Below, one piece after another: positions 34,033 through 46,225 of a DNA stretch of 64,000 bases. Origin of the DNA: Hofstenia miamia (taxonomy: Eukaryota > Xenacoelomorpha > Acoela > Hofsteniidae); contig CABFPE010000009.1 in assembly GCA_900660155.1 (NCBI GenBank), forward strand, positions 2,453,898 through 2,517,897. Reading direction: 5' to 3'. Position numbers and translations under genes: made by a program. The notes below the pieces were generated by a model. That model worked only from the letters and a program-made list of their open reading frames with translations, was not told the origin of the DNA and searched no databases. Position 1 is the first letter of the stretch. Each line of letters begins with the position of its first letter.

Positions 34033-35212
34033 ATGCTCAAGTTGAGCGAAATATGTATTTCTTAGTTTAATGTTTTTGTAATAATTACTAAAAATCCTTA
34101 GCAACAATGAATCAAAAGTTTATTTGGGCGTGAATGAAAGGAGAGAATACATGGAGACAATTTTCTATCTTGTGGAATTTTCATATTTTAGATAATTTTA
34201 ATGGTTTGTGAATAAACGTTTTTTAAGTTTCGGCTTTTTGGCATATCGTCATCCCTGGTATAAGTGCAGGTGAATGATGTTCCAAATTTTCAGTAATTAT
34301 ATTCTAAACACGTTATTATATCTGTCCAATTAAAAGAAGTGTCTGTTGGGATTGACATATTGCAAAATAATTTAGATGCTTCGGTTTAATCATGTTATTA
34401 ATAGAGACTAAGCGTTTATCATCCAACTTAGATATGCATAATTTTTATATTTCAGTGACGCCAATAATCTCTCAAATTTTTGAACGAATAGTCGTCCAAA
34501 AATTCATATACCCTATTCTTAATTAGTGTTGGCCTATGAATACGTTTGCATACAGAAAAGGAAGGAACACGACAGGTTTGCAGTTGTAAGCCTCTTCACA
34601 CAACAACCAATACAGCACAGCAGCAAAAGACTGTTGCGTCAGACAACAGACACAACACGACACAACAAAGTCAAGAATTAATTCGTAAAATTTCCTCTAA
34701 AAGAAGAGGCTCAAGGAAACAAAAGCTAAGCCATTCTTCCTACACCAAAATATACCTTGTCAATTAGAGTCCTACTAGTACGTGTCTAAAAAAATAAAAT
34801 ACGCTACCGCACCAATTTGAACTAACATTTGGATCGGTGTAATATCTCAATTAGTATTCAATTAAATTACAAGAGATTTTGTCATTAAATTTTGTATCTC
34901 TTTATTCGCAAATATAATTATTGAATTTAATAAAATCGAAAATTTATGCAATTACTACATATATCCAAAATACCGTAAGGAAGCACTTGTTGGTTAACCT
35001 TAAGTAGCCTAGCGTCCGTTTTAAAGGACAAAAAATGATTTTTAAAGAATTTTCTCTGAGTCAGAGCCTATTAGCAAATTTAAAAATCTTGGGGCATAGG
35101 TACATCTATTGGGAATCATGCTTTAATAGAGTGTTGGAAATTTCTCATTAAAGATTAACACGATTTCTTTGAAAATTTCATGTAATTATAAGGTTTTGAA
35201 CCCATAGAAGCA

Positions 35213-35362
35213 ACAAAGAATTTTTCTTGATATGTACAAAGATATTGCAAACCCATTAAGGCGTGCCGTGCGCAAATTCAGAGGTATTACGGTTGTAGAA
35301 TTCGCGCAACAGCATGCCCTGAGAGGACAAGACCAGCGGGCGGATTTTGAGCAAAGATAGAG
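35213..35362 (+). other. Unassigned short frame with coding-like composition
   Basis: The plus strand is open for about 50 codons between stops, from KQQRIFLDMY to RADFEQR followed by TAG. It is clearly richer in GC and in charged residues than its surroundings (for example RRAVRKFRGITVVEFAQQHA). There is no start codon of note or recognised domain. It could be a transposon remnant or an exon of an unseen gene. Confidence 0.25.
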
Positions 35363-36035
35363 GAGACTCTCTTCTATCATGTGGTGCTTTCCGATTTAAC
35401 ATAGCATTAATAAATTTTGCACTATAAGCGTTTAAATGTTTTTTTATAGGATTACAAATTTTTTTTACAAATCCCAGTGCTATTTAAGATTATACGTGAA
35501 TGTAACCTTTTCAAAAATTTAACTTCAATATTAAACACACTAAAATATGCAATTGGTTTGTCTGTGATAGACACTTCAGAAAAATCGAAAACATCACTCT
35601 AAACTACTAATAAATTTTCAAATATTCAAACTTGGGCGATTTTCATATTTTGAGGAAATCGTGTACTGAAATAATAATAAATTAAGTTCTTAAGAAGCAC
35701 ATACTTGACTGGACTGTTTAATATTTTTTCTTCTCATAGAAGATTTTTGTTTTCCACACCTATCCCACTGCATGACCAATTATCATACTAATTGTATCCC
35801 TTACATATGGCTGTCCCATAACTTTCCTTGATTACTGATATAATACATGTATATATATTTTATTCAAACATATTTTGTAAATAGAACGCAAATTACCCTA
35901 AAATCTAGCAACTGTCATTGTATTTCCAAATCATTTACTATTGATTGTCGCATTGAAATTATGATTAATTCCAAAAATACCAGCTACCGAACTGTCTTTA
36001 ATATACTATATTTTCAAATTCTTTTATGGGTTTAA

Positions 36036-36736
36036 AAAAAAAAATTCCACCCCTATAGAAATTTTCAAAACACGTATACAAATTTTTATAAAATTTTAAA
36101 AATCCCACATTTTGAAAAATTTTTAGTCAAAATTAAAAGGGAAAAAATTTAAAAGCTAAAATAAAACATTTTCAAAAGGGTTTAACTCATTTTCATGAAA
36201 TTGCCCTCTACACCCTTTTCCGTTTAATTTATCAAAAATAAAGGAAAATTTATGAAAAATCACAAAAGTTTTATCAAAAGATTTTTTTAAATATATTTTT
36301 TTAAATTTTTAAACCCATTTTTTAAAATGTCTACATGCATTTTTAAACAGTTTTTTTAGCTAAAATCATATGAAATTTTAGTAAAATGGGAATTTCACAA
36401 ACACCCCTTTTACAGAAAGAAAAAAAGAGCAAACCAAAAAAATTGGAAATCGAAAAAAAATTTAATTATGTATAAACCTTTTTTGGATAGCAAAACATAT
36501 TTAAATTTTCTATTTAAATTTTTTTCTATGTTTTACTCATGAGACAAATTTAAAAGGGGCTTTTTCAAAATTAAATGACAGTTTATCAAAATTAAATAAA
36601 AAAAGGGTAGTTATCAGAAATACTTTATTTACAATGTTGCAAGATTTTCAAAGCCTTTGTTAGTGCTTGATATCATATAAAAAAGCCAAAAAATTTAAAC
36701 AAAAAGGGCTAAATTTTTATATATATATATATAAAN
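36036..36736. other. Homopolymer-rich low-quality-looking block
   Basis: Over 700 bases nearly every run of A, T, C or G is three to eight long (AAAAGGGC, TTTTAAACCC and similar). The block ends in a TA tract with an ambiguous base at 36736. The texture differs sharply from both flanks. It looks like a gap filled with unpolished reads. It may also be real low-complexity DNA. Confidence 0.5.
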
Positions 36737-36961
36737 TTGCAAATTCATAATACTGATATTAAAGATGCTTGTGGTAAGTTTCGTTTTAATATCATAATAG
36801 AATTCACAGTTAGGTAGCTAGATGCGGAAATCCTCCTCCCCATGGCTAAGGAGCCCCAACAACCCAGGAAAATAGTTAAGGAAGATTTCCTTAAATGTTC
36901 TGTCTGACTTTGACCTCAGCCTAGATGTAATAATGAAAATATACATATTATTATTTTGTTA

Positions 36962-37014
36962 ATATATATATATATATATATATATATGAGATATGTTATA
37001 TATATATATATATT
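36962..37014. repeat. Two (TA)n tracts
   Basis: TA runs at 36962-36987 and 36998-37014 are separated by a short GAGATATGTTA stretch. Confidence 0.85.
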
Positions 37015-37327
37015 AGAGATAAGCTATATAAATTCATTTAGTCTATAAGCACTTGTTGATGCATTTAACCACTTATGGGTCATCGACAGAATATAATATT
37101 ACGGCAAATAAAAATTTACAAAAATACTACACTAATTAAAAAATCATATATAAATGCATTAACTAAAATAAATAAGTTCTGTTGATGTAATTAACGTAAT
37201 TGTTTAAAATATTATTATGATCTTCTATCTTTAGTATAATTGTTTCTGCTATTTTAGTGTTCTTTGTTCTTGTGATGTCAAAATTAGTTTCTTTAAGTTC
37301 GTTAGGATGTTGGTAGATTTCTTTGTT

Positions 37328-37329
<2 letters not shown>

Positions 37330-37379
<50 letters not shown>

Positions 37380-37380
37380 A
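37330..37380. repeat. Compound (TA)n(GA)n microsatellite
   Basis: About 15 TA units pass directly into about 9 AG units. Confidence 0.9.
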
Positions 37381-37532
37381 ATTGTCACGTATATTTACAA
37401 AGTAATATACATGTATACAGATATACAGAACTATTCTACAAAATCAAATGTAACGAATATCATTTAAAAAACCAACTCTCTTTTGTAATATGTAAATATC
37501 AGTCAAGAAACTTGGTTGGTGAAGGTGTGTAC

Positions 37533-37605
37533 TAGAGCCCTGTTAGGTGCATTGATTTTGCACCGTACCGCAGTGAGTGGGGTGCGGTGGCGAGTTTTTT
37601 TCTAT
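37533..37605. mobile_element. GC-rich repeat scrap
   Basis: The block AGAGCCCTGTTAGGTGCATT followed by CACCGTACCGC and GGGGTGCGGTGGCG stands out from the AT-rich flank. It resembles the ends of the hAT-like repeats elsewhere in the window. Only one end is visible. Confidence 0.3.
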
Positions 37606-37749
37606 TTCTTTGGCTATTGGAGGTATAGCGAAAATTATTCATTTTCATTTAAATTTTTTGTCATTATCACAAAGACATACAAACGGAAATTTTAAAAAAT
37701 ATTGTAATGGTTAAATTATGTAAAAAGTCCTTAGATATATTTTATTTAG

Positions 37750-38324
37750 GATCAATTAAGAGAAGCTACAGCTAAAGCATTAAATCTCATGCCAGTTAAA
37801 ATCCTGCACAAGGAAGATATCGAGATGTCGTGTGATCATGACAGCTGTTCAATCTGCTTGGAATTGTTTAAAGTGAGAGATCCCGTCAGAGTACTGCCTT
37901 GTCAGTAAGTAGTTTTCTAAAAACAAATTCTACCGAAATAGATAGTCGCTGACAAACTCAATGCCTCAATGGCGTTTTATTGTTTTGATATATTTATTTA
38001 GGGCGTGAAAAAATGTAACAAATGATGCTGTAAGATTCAGGTCAGGCGGGTTTGGTCACTTTTTACAATTATTTTCGTTTTATAAAGAAAATGGCAATTC
38101 TCATTTATAAGAGAAATACCATTATGTGATTGTGCAGTTTAAATTCTATTTTCCTTAAATTTTCTAGAATGTAAAGGAATTTATATGTACTTCTCTCAAT
38201 AGTGTGTGTGTGTGTGTGTTTGTTTAGGCATCAATTTCACTCAGTTTGTGTTGATCAGTGGTTGCGGGAGAAGCAGAGTTGTCCAAACTGCAAACTCAAT
38301 ATTCTAAAAGCTTTCGGCTTAGAG
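37750..38324 (+). CDS. Goliath/RNF130-type RING-H2 E3 ubiquitin ligase, two exons (partial)
   Basis: The exons are 37750-37904 and 38228-38324, with AG/GT borders and matching phase (CA|G). The joined product has an alpha-helical lead (DQLREATAKALN) and a complete RING-H2: CSIC, LPC, QHQFH, SVC and CPNC, which gives the C-C-C-H-H-C-C-C ligand order. The RING is followed by KLNILKAFGLE. The ending CKLNILKALG after the RING is typical of the Goliath/RNF130/RNF150 family, membrane-bound endosomal ligases with a luminal PA domain. The PA domain, membrane helix and C-terminus are missing. They must lie in exons I could not find, upstream or downstream. A (GT)n tract directly precedes the second acceptor. 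Confidence 0.8.
38202..38220. repeat. (GT)n tract at a splice acceptor
   Basis: About nine GT units end six bases before the AG of the second RING exon, in the place of the usual pyrimidine tract. Confidence 0.9.
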
Positions 38325-40086
38325 GTGAGCTTATGAAATTCACTTAATTTGCATGAATTATCATCAATATATACAATTCTTTGCATAGCTATTGCATTTC
38401 TAAACATGTTTTTGGGAATGAAAGAGCGTTACTATAACACCCTTGTCAAATTATGTTTGTAAAAAAAAATAATCGTATATATTTATCTGCATTATATTTT
38501 ATAGTGATTATTATATACTTAAATTTCAATTTGAAAATTTTTAGTTTTACTAAATGTATGATTTTTCATTGAAAATTACAATATAGTGCCATCGTATTTT
38601 TATAATATATAATTGTATTTGCACTGCTTTTCGAATGGGCTCTACATTTTGTTATTTATTTTTGTACTTCTTTTGTTTTGTTATTCTTATTGGAACATTA
38701 GACTATATTTTTTGTTGCGCAGAGTAAGTCGTATACTTAAAAACCATGGCACTTTCTATTTAATTGTTGAGAAATAACTAATTTGCGACGAAATTGTGCG
38801 GTCGGGTGTATTTTCATTCAAATATGTTATATTTCTTTGAATTTATTTATTAACATCTGTACTTAAGTGTTCCATAATTCTTTTTTTGGAAGTAATCAAA
38901 ACCCGGGTTGAGATACTTAAAAAGAAGCATAATGAATCTCTAAGAAATATAATTTTCTTAGTTTTGTACATACGGTTTTTAGGTACTGTTTTTTTTCAAA
39001 TTCGTATGGAATTTTATGAAGAGTTTGGAAATTAATTTTTTGGAATTCTACCATTCGTACTTTCATAACCAACTTTCTACCGAAAAAGTAGCAAATTTTG
39101 CATTTTGTTTACGTGTATGAAACGAACAAAGAATGTTGATAAGTTTATCATTATTCAATGTTTGCAACTGTATGTGGTTATCAGTAATTTTTTAGAATTT
39201 TGAAGTGGTTCTGTGTCAGACTTGTCAGCCGTAATTTCTAAACTTGGCTCGCCTCGTTTAAATTTTGAGTAAGTTCGGCTCGGCTCGGCTTGACTCGGCT
39301 CGGCTCGCCACATAAAATCTTGCAATGAGGCTCGTTTCAGCTCGATATATTTTTTAAAATATTGTACTCTCCGAATTTTTTCCATTGCTCTTCCTATTAT
39401 TTGATAAACACTTCTAAAATAAGATTAAAATTAAGGAATATTGAATGAAAAAATAAGAAAAATCTGCATAGTTATATATATATATATATATTCATAAATA
39501 TAGAATAAATCGATATTTCATCTTATAAAATTATTGTTGATCTAAGAAATTTTGCGCAAGAATTTTCGCCATTGTTGCGACGCTTTTCCTTCAGTAGAAA
39601 GTATTGAATTGCGTCTAAATCCTACATCCATAAAGAACTCTTAACAAGTGATTAATAAGGAATTAATGGAATTATGATGTTGAGCAACAAGTAAGTTGCG
39701 GTGACTTAAAATTCGTGCATTTGCATCAAATATGATATTAACAGCATAACTTAATCCAGAACTGATTTTATGACGGCAGTAATATTTCTTAAATTGACCG
39801 ATAGTACTGATTCTAGATCAGAAGCCTTCGAGGAGATCTGACAAAAGTTCATTAGCATCGGTAAAAGCTTCACATACCCAGTAGGGTATATTTCTTGGAA
39901 ATGGGCGATATCACTTTTATTACGAGCCATCACGAGTAATTATGAGTTATTCATTCTGTTGGTTGTAATATGCAAATTGTTCATTAGCATTCTTAAACTT
40001 AATACGTAAATTTTGTGAAAATATTGAATGGGGCCAAGAAATTTTAGTTTAAGACAATTGTAACGCAAACTTCTCAAAAATATAAA
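38325..40086. other. Stretch between the RING exons and the Spinster-like gene
   Basis: AT-rich, without an exon that I can support. It contains the GGCTC-rich scrap at 39236-39312 and a short TA tract at 39474-39491. Confidence 0.5.
39236..39312. repeat. GGCTC-rich short repeat
   Basis: Six or more units of GGCTC or GCTCG, such as TTCGGCTCGGCTCGGC, occur within 77 bases. They produce a spurious AEPS-rich minus-strand translation. It may be the subterminal part of a hAT-like element. Confidence 0.6.
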
Positions 40087-40092
40087 TTTATT
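40087..40092 (-). promoter_or_regulatory. Polyadenylation signal AATAAA
   Basis: On the minus strand, AATAAA lies about 55 bases after the stop codon of the Spinster-like gene (40149-40147). Confidence 0.55.
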
Positions 40093-40146
40093 TTACTAAA
40101 AGACATACAAATTTAAAAAAATAAAACTTAGTAATGCTCCAGTAGA

Positions 40147-40299
40147 CTATTTTTTAGTGTTCTCTGTTCTTGGGGCATTGATGCATTCCTGAGCCATCCT
40201 TTCTTTACAAATTCTGTAGTCTCTTTTAAAAAATAATGCACTTATAAAAAACAGTAAACTACCAACTGCGGCTACCAGCACATTTATCATCAACCCGTA
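40147..40299 (-). CDS. spin: Spinster-like last exon with TM12 and stop
   Basis: Codes for 50 residues: a helix with LVAAVGSLLFFISALFF, then a basic tail ending RTENTKK and TAG. Confidence 0.8.
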   Translation of the reverse strand, partial: YGLMINVLVAAVGSLLFFISALFFKRDYRICKERMAQECINAPRTENTKK

Positions 40300-43200
40300 C
40301 TAAAAAATTAATTAATAATACTAAAAATACATATATACCACACGATGCAGCGCAAAAAGCCACACGTTCTTGAAGTGAACATAAATACGATATCAGATAC
40401 AAATAAATTGTATTTATCATTAATTTCCATACAATAGCATTTTATGCAGTTATAAAAAGTCATGAGTGGAAAATTACGTTGTGAAACTGATGTTAATTTT
40501 CTGTATTGCTTGGGCAGCATTGAAGTCAAGTATGAATATTCCGTCTCCCAAATTAACAAATCTTCGTATAATTTTCTCGATTTCTCGACAAATTTATTAT
40601 TAATTCCCACTAATGTTTTTGGATGTTATGGTAAACGCGTGATTTAAGCCACCCGTTAAAAATAATCACTGGTTATCAAGGATGCTTGGACGGTGAGTGA
40701 ATGTGGCTCCATTCTGCTGAAATCACATATGCATGAAAATCAACAAGAGGTTTTTGTAATTCTGGAATAAAAAAGACTTTCTATCGCACACCAAATGGTA
40801 GCTTTTAAACTATGTGGTGGTATTTATCTATTCCGTAAGGCGAATTCGCATAAAACATGTTAAAACCTGAAAGAATGAAGCAATCTCGTATGGTTTATAA
40901 AATCGTACATATGATATAACAACAAGCTAATAATTACGATAAATATAATTAATTATATTTTTTGAAATTGCACAAAATGCTATTGAATTGTCAATAATTT
41001 ACGATAAAGTTTGTTTATTTTTCAAATTATTGTTTATATTTACGTTTCAAAAATGCTTGATTTTTGCGCCGCACCCAAATAATTATGTAAAATTTTTACT
41101 TTAACATTTGTTTAGTTTCCTATTTTTCATTTAATTGCTAGTAATAATAATAATCGTAATAATAATTCCGTATTTCAGCTGAAATTTCTCATGAAGAATT
41201 AAATGCACTGCGAATTTAGAAGAGAAATTATTAATTGTGATTTATGTAATGCATAAACTTTACATGTATGTAAATGTAAATAATGATTTAGTTTTGGTTA
41301 ATACATGTATATAATAATGTGGTAGACAGTACACATTAGAGTAAGTTCATTTATAAAAACATTTCAATATATTACATACTGAAAGGATTTTTAAGTAGTT
41401 ATTTTTTACCTGAAGTGCTTTATATGGGGTTGAATATTCTAATAATTTGTCTTTAATGTGACCAACTATGACTGGACTAATTGCATCACCAAATGCGTTA
41501 CCAAACAGATTCGATAATCCTGAAACAAGGGCTCGTCTAAATATCCATTTTTAAATAAAAATATAAAAAAGAATTTTACTTTTCAGTAGTCTGATTCAGT
41601 TTTGAATAACAAAAAATGGGTTAAAATTCTATCTAAAAGTAAACCTGCATAATGATAAAACAGACCTCCCAGGTTCACTCCACGTGATCTGTACTCAAAA
41701 TTCAGAAGTCTCTAAGCTAGAGGTCAAAATGAAATAAAGAATTCTCTATTCAGTAATAAATAAGTTAAGGAAATGTTTTTTGATGAAACCATCAGAAATG
41801 CAAAAAAATGCCTGGGTTGTTTATACTTGAAAGAGATTTTTAACAGAGCTGTCAGAAACCCAAAAAATCAATCATTTTATTTTTATATTGCTTCTGATAA
41901 TAAACTCAATTCAAAAAGCTATGAAAATTGTGAGATTAAATTTTCACTAACGTTGTGCTTAGCATTATTTTTTACAGATTTAAGATCATCAAATATAAAG
42001 CTCCTTCATGATGTAGTCATTTATTAAGAAGTAGAACCTCGATCTTAATCCATATGTAACATAATTAACTAATTCATAAGTGAAGTTTTGTTGTTTTTTT
42101 GTTGTATGCATTAAAAGTTATGAAATTCTATATTCTAAATTAATATAGAGATATATCCCAACCTAACCATAATTTTTTTTGTAAAAAGGTTGCATATAAA
42201 TATGGGATTTCTAAATCAAATACAGTGGAAATTTACTATATTTTGAAATTTTGGTTTTATTGCATTAATAATCTGAAATGCATATTCCTATATAAGAATG
42301 TTAGGAAAACTGCATAAAACCTATTTTAGAAAAATATATTTGTATTTGTAATAAACGAAATACCTTGTTGGAATAACGGTTTCTAGAAAAATATTTGGTA
42401 ATAAGGGCCAAATTGCCGTTACTGTAATCACTGATAACAGAATCAAGAGCCATCCCAGCCATGTAGTTGAATTTAGGAGTAAAAGCGCACAAAATAGGAA
42501 AGGAGCACATAAGATCAGACTAATTCCACATACAAGGGCATCTGCACACATTATCCCGAATCTTTTCTTTAAAAGTTTAGAAAAATAAACTCCTAAATTA
42601 TTTAAATATTTTAAAAACTTAGTAAAGTAAACATTGTGAATGTGATACAGAATACATAACTAAATTCAGGTTCAGAAAAATTGATTTCTACTGCTATATT
42701 CTATAGATTTTTGACAAAAATGGTATTTGTTAGAAAATATTCTTGTCGTGTTTTACGAACACTAACATAGTGCAAATGACTCCATCTAATAAATAATTAC
42801 AGTTTCTAAGCTCTACAGATTAAGAAAACATCATTTATAAATTTGATCATTGTCGATGATGCAATAATTTGAAATTCATGATGCTGTTTCAAATAAGAGA
42901 ATTGAAGCGCTCTCATTGACTGAATTAAATACAATTCTTAAATATTTATTTTTATCTCTGATTCAAAATAGATTGATTACATTTCCTTTAGATTTCAGAA
43001 CCTGAGGAATAATCAAAAAAATTGGATAATGGTAAATTGAGACGATATAGCATCTCTGAAATGCTAACACAGAAAAATAAAGAACCCACTAGTAAATGCT
43101 AGTAATCTTGCTCAATTTTCGTCTCGATTTGGTAGACAAATCTTACCCTCTAAATTAGTTGGATTATTTTTCAAAACCTCTTTGTTGTTCATTGCAATAG

Positions 43201-43747
43201 TCATAAATTTTATCAAATATATTCTCTAGAAATACATGAATAATTTTTTTGTTGACATTTGGGTTTTTAAGTAAAACTGTCAACCAAGGTTTCATTTGAA
43301 TTTGATGTTTATAGAATTTAAGTTTAATTATCTTGACTTTATGTCGTTGTTTTCAAAGAACTTTTTAATTATAAGTGTGCCTTTTTGAATTTCATAAATA
43401 TAGGCAATCAGGTTATGATAATACATAATACAACCAGCTTTTACCTGCAAAGACTCCACCAATACCACCAATAATTGTACAAACTCCAAATTCGGTACTT
43501 CCTCCAAAAAATATACTAGAATTGGCATGGTTGGCGTCAACATATGTTGGAATCCAGTATGTTAAGCTTCCTCCTACAAAATCCAGTGCAATGTAAGCAA
43601 GCGTTACAAACACAACAGATCCGTTTTTACTTAAAGCGATAACATCTGTTAAAAGAGAGGTTCTTTTATTTGCCTCTGGCACGTCATCAGCATTCCCTCT
43701 TTCGGGATCAGGAAGAAAAAAAATGGACAACAGCAAGCAGATCAGTC
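40147..43747 (-). CDS. spin: Spinster-like MFS transporter, last four exons (5' part missing)
   Basis: The exons are 43747-43445, 42592-42364, 41536-41410 and 40299-40147 (stop TAG). All have AG/GT borders and consistent phases, and together code for about 269 residues. Landmarks follow Spinster/SPNS proteins: a PDPERG block after TM6, GGSLTYWIPTYV in TM7, ADALVCGISLILCAPFLF in the TM9 area, ETVIPTRRA at the end of TM10, and GDAISPVIVGHI in TM11. A last helix and a lysine-rich tail end the protein. Spinster homologs act in lysosomal or endosomal membranes; SPNS1 moves lysophospholipids and SPNS2 moves sphingosine-1-phosphate. The substrate here is unknown. The first half, from TM1 to TM6, should lie at higher coordinates. 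One weak candidate for the first exon is at 55465-55638. Confidence 0.85.
41410..41536 (-). CDS. spin: Spinster-like exon with TM11
   Basis: The exon completes the arginine codon and reads ALVSGLSNLFGNAFGDAISP and VIVGHI. This corresponds to the LSHxLGDAGSPYLxGxI segment of Spinster. It ends in phase 0 before GTAAAA. Confidence 0.8.
42364..42592 (-). CDS. spin: Spinster-like exon with TM9-TM10
   Basis: Starts VYFSKLLKKRFG, a basic loop, then ADALVCG and two hydrophobic segments, and ends in VIPTR with a split arginine. The same order is found in SPNS proteins (ADPLVC ... VIPTRR). Confidence 0.85.
43445..43747 (-). CDS. spin: Spinster-like exon with PDPERG and TM7-TM8
   Basis: The acceptor TTTCTAG precedes two bases of a split codon. 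The hydrophobic LICLLLSIFFLP leads into DPERG, and the exon ends in phase 1 at GCAG|GTAAAA. The neighbouring exon starts with GA, making the expected glycine codon. Confidence 0.85.
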
Positions 43748-44869
43748 CTAGAAAGATTGTTTGGATTTTTTGGCAAATTTTTTTATTACGGATTATTTGG
43801 TAATATTTATTTTTAAAAATTGTTAGCTACTACTTAAAATAAATCATTGAAAAACTAATGAAATTATACAAAATAAAAATGTTGCATATACCATATATCC
43901 TAAGATGTATCATAGCAAATAACAAATAAAATATGTTTTAAACATGCAAACTTGTTCAGCCATCAAAGTGAACTAGTTGTAAACTGGGAAGGGGTAGCCA
44001 AAGGGTCGTCAAGCGGTATCTACATAGTGCCACTGTTACTGGTGCTGTCGGGTCCGAGTAAAGAATAAAAAACGGGTAAAACATAAGTAAAATGCAAAAA
44101 AAACATATCAAGAAATTAAGCAGTGCTTAGGTGAATTTATTAGCAATTAGCAATTTGTCTTTAAGTAATTAAACGTTTTATTAGTATTATATTACTTTGT
44201 TTTTTTGAAAATATCAATGCAATTTCAAAGTATAACAATCCTTTTCTAATCACTTCACCGTTAAATAAGCTTTCCGTCATTAGAAAGAAATTGAATTTAA
44301 CATCTACATGTGCATTTATATTTTCCTTCATATATCATAATGTTACTAATAAATGTTTAGCATAAAAAGTTTATTTAAATATAAATTTAAACGAAGGTGT
44401 ATGTTAGGTGACCAACGTCCAAAACTTACTGTTTTTAAATAGTTTCTGTCAATCGTGTTTGTAGTTTGTTATTTATATTGTAAATTGTACTTATGAGTGT
44501 TCAGAGGATAGGGTAGGTGTACACAGCCATCTCATGGGCAGTTAAGGATATCAAAAATACCTTACTCGCACAGTCCTACTGTAGACCAAAGTTGGGACGT
44601 GATTGGATAAATCCATGCGGATTCGCAAATAGGGATCCCAAAAAAATTGCAATCCGGATGCCGATTGGCTTGAAAAAAACTGTAGAATTATTTGAGGATT
44701 CACTATTTTTTCTCACATATGCTCGAACCATTTTAGATCGCTTAAAATTTTTCAGATTAGTTTGCGATGACTGAAGAAATTCTGCAGATGCGAAAAAGAT
44801 TTGTATTGTTTGCATGAGACGATTAGAGAATGTCAAGCAATGCCTATTTCTTCTCTAGACACCGTGTGT

Positions 44870-45220
44870 GCAGAGTTGGAACCGGTTCGACCCGACCAGC
44901 CGGTTCACCTGTGTTCACTTGGCCTACTAATGAGAACAGCGAGTAGACCTGAAGCCCACGGTTATTATCTCAGTGCAGTACTCCTAAAATAATGATGGTG
45001 GATGATTGTGATAACATATTTGTTGCAAACCACCGTGGATTAATCCAGTGTTTTATTTGCATAAAGTGCCCTTTGCAATTAAATTACATGTACATACAGT
45101 GGCTAAGTGGTCGAATTTTGACCACGACTGCCAAATACCGGCCTAAGTTTTAAGTTTACTGTTCATGGTCACCAACCGGCATTGCCAATAAACTAGTCCT
45201 ACTAGCCGGCAAGGGATTTC
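44870..45220. mobile_element. CCGG-rich repeat remnant
   Basis: The words ACCGGTTCGACCCG, CCAGCCGGTTCAC and ACTAGCCGGCAAGGG recur here, with a related block at 45605-45700 (TTGACCGGTCGG, GCCGGTTCAGTCGGG). It resembles a degraded hAT-like element. Ends and target duplication were not recognised. Confidence 0.3.
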
Positions 45221-45820
45221 TTGATACAGGTAATATTTTGATGTATAGTTCTGCACAATGCATATCACACTGTTCTACATTGAATGTGTTGTAACATAAA
45301 TACGTAAAGTCCTTTCAGTTCTGGAAATCGAAATTATTCCAGTTTCGGCATCTCGGCCGAATTGCCTGCAAAGCATTCGTGATCTTTATAAAAAAAGAGA
45401 TTCTGTTAAGGTATTTGTAGTTTTCAAAGGAGCAAGATTTATCTAGACTCTTAACCTGCACTGGTGAGTTGCATACTTTGCAAACTAGAAAAATGATCCA
45501 ATTTGAAAATATAACTCTCTTAACCATTACATTGCTGTGTCTTTTCCTTTAGCTTTAAGAAAGCGTCACCATTGAGTCGTATTATGGCGCCGTTAAAAAC
45601 CGATTAAAATTCTAGAAAAATAGACCGTTTGACCGGTCGGTTACAGATGGTTGAGAAAAAGCATAGCCGGTTCAGTCGGGTCAGCAAAAATCGTGAAGGA
45701 TTCCAGTTCTGCTTGAGTGAATCAGAGTATATATTTAGAAAGAAGGGGAACCTAATTTTCGTTTGATTTACAAGTTTTTGAACAAATATATATATTTGAA
45801 TTAGAATTATAATTAGAATT

Positions 45821-45823
<3 letters not shown>

Positions 45824-45866
<43 letters not shown>
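45824..45866. repeat. (TA)n microsatellite
   Basis: About 21 TA units. Confidence 0.9.
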
Positions 45867-45869
<3 letters not shown>

Positions 45870-46225
45870 TATTTAATATAATGTATTGGTTTGGTTAACT
45901 TTATATCTGCGCATGATGTAGCCTACCGATATACAGACTTCTGTACAACACGTGGAAATGACAATGAAATATCAGTGTCTATCATGCTCCAAAAATACAA
46001 AATACTTGAGATTCAGTTGAATTTTTCATTCTATATTTAATACACTGAATTGTACTGTTTATATTTATGCATGTTTTCAACAAAGTTCAAAATGAAAACG
46101 GAATGTTGTATGTTAAATATTTGCTAAGAATAGGTATGTATAAGAACATACGCTTACAAAGCAATATTAATCGAATAAAAACACATTGTGTTTCAACATG
46201 AAAAATATAATATCCATGAATACTC

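Larger units (their letters stand above)
34040..37749. other. Region between the cysteine-rich gene and the RING gene
   Basis: I found no exon for the missing amino-terminal part of the RING protein. The region holds a short unassigned frame (35213-35362), the odd homopolymer-rich block (36036-36736), TA tracts and a GC-rich repeat scrap. Confidence 0.5.
43748..46225. other. Presumed intron of the Spinster-like gene with repeat scraps
   Basis: I could not find the exons coding for TM2 to TM6. GC-rich words such as GGTTCGACCCGACCAGCCGG (about 44884) and GACCGGTCGG (about 45630) mark decayed repeats. A TA tract lies at 45824-45866. Confidence 0.45.

Noticed and set aside
37210-37330. Plus-strand hydrophobic stretch (IIVSAILVFFVLVMSK) as the missing membrane exon of the Goliath-type gene
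   Set aside because: T-rich DNA yields such runs by chance. There is no good donor, and the sequence lacks the YYxQRxRY end usual for that exon.
39155-39385. AEPS-rich minus-strand frame
   Set aside because: It arises from a short GGCTC repeat and has no other sign of coding.
44517-44836. Overlapping frames on both strands (85 and 86 codons)
   Set aside because: Neither gives a known domain. They adjoin a GC-rich repeat remnant, so a decayed repeat is more likely than a gene.
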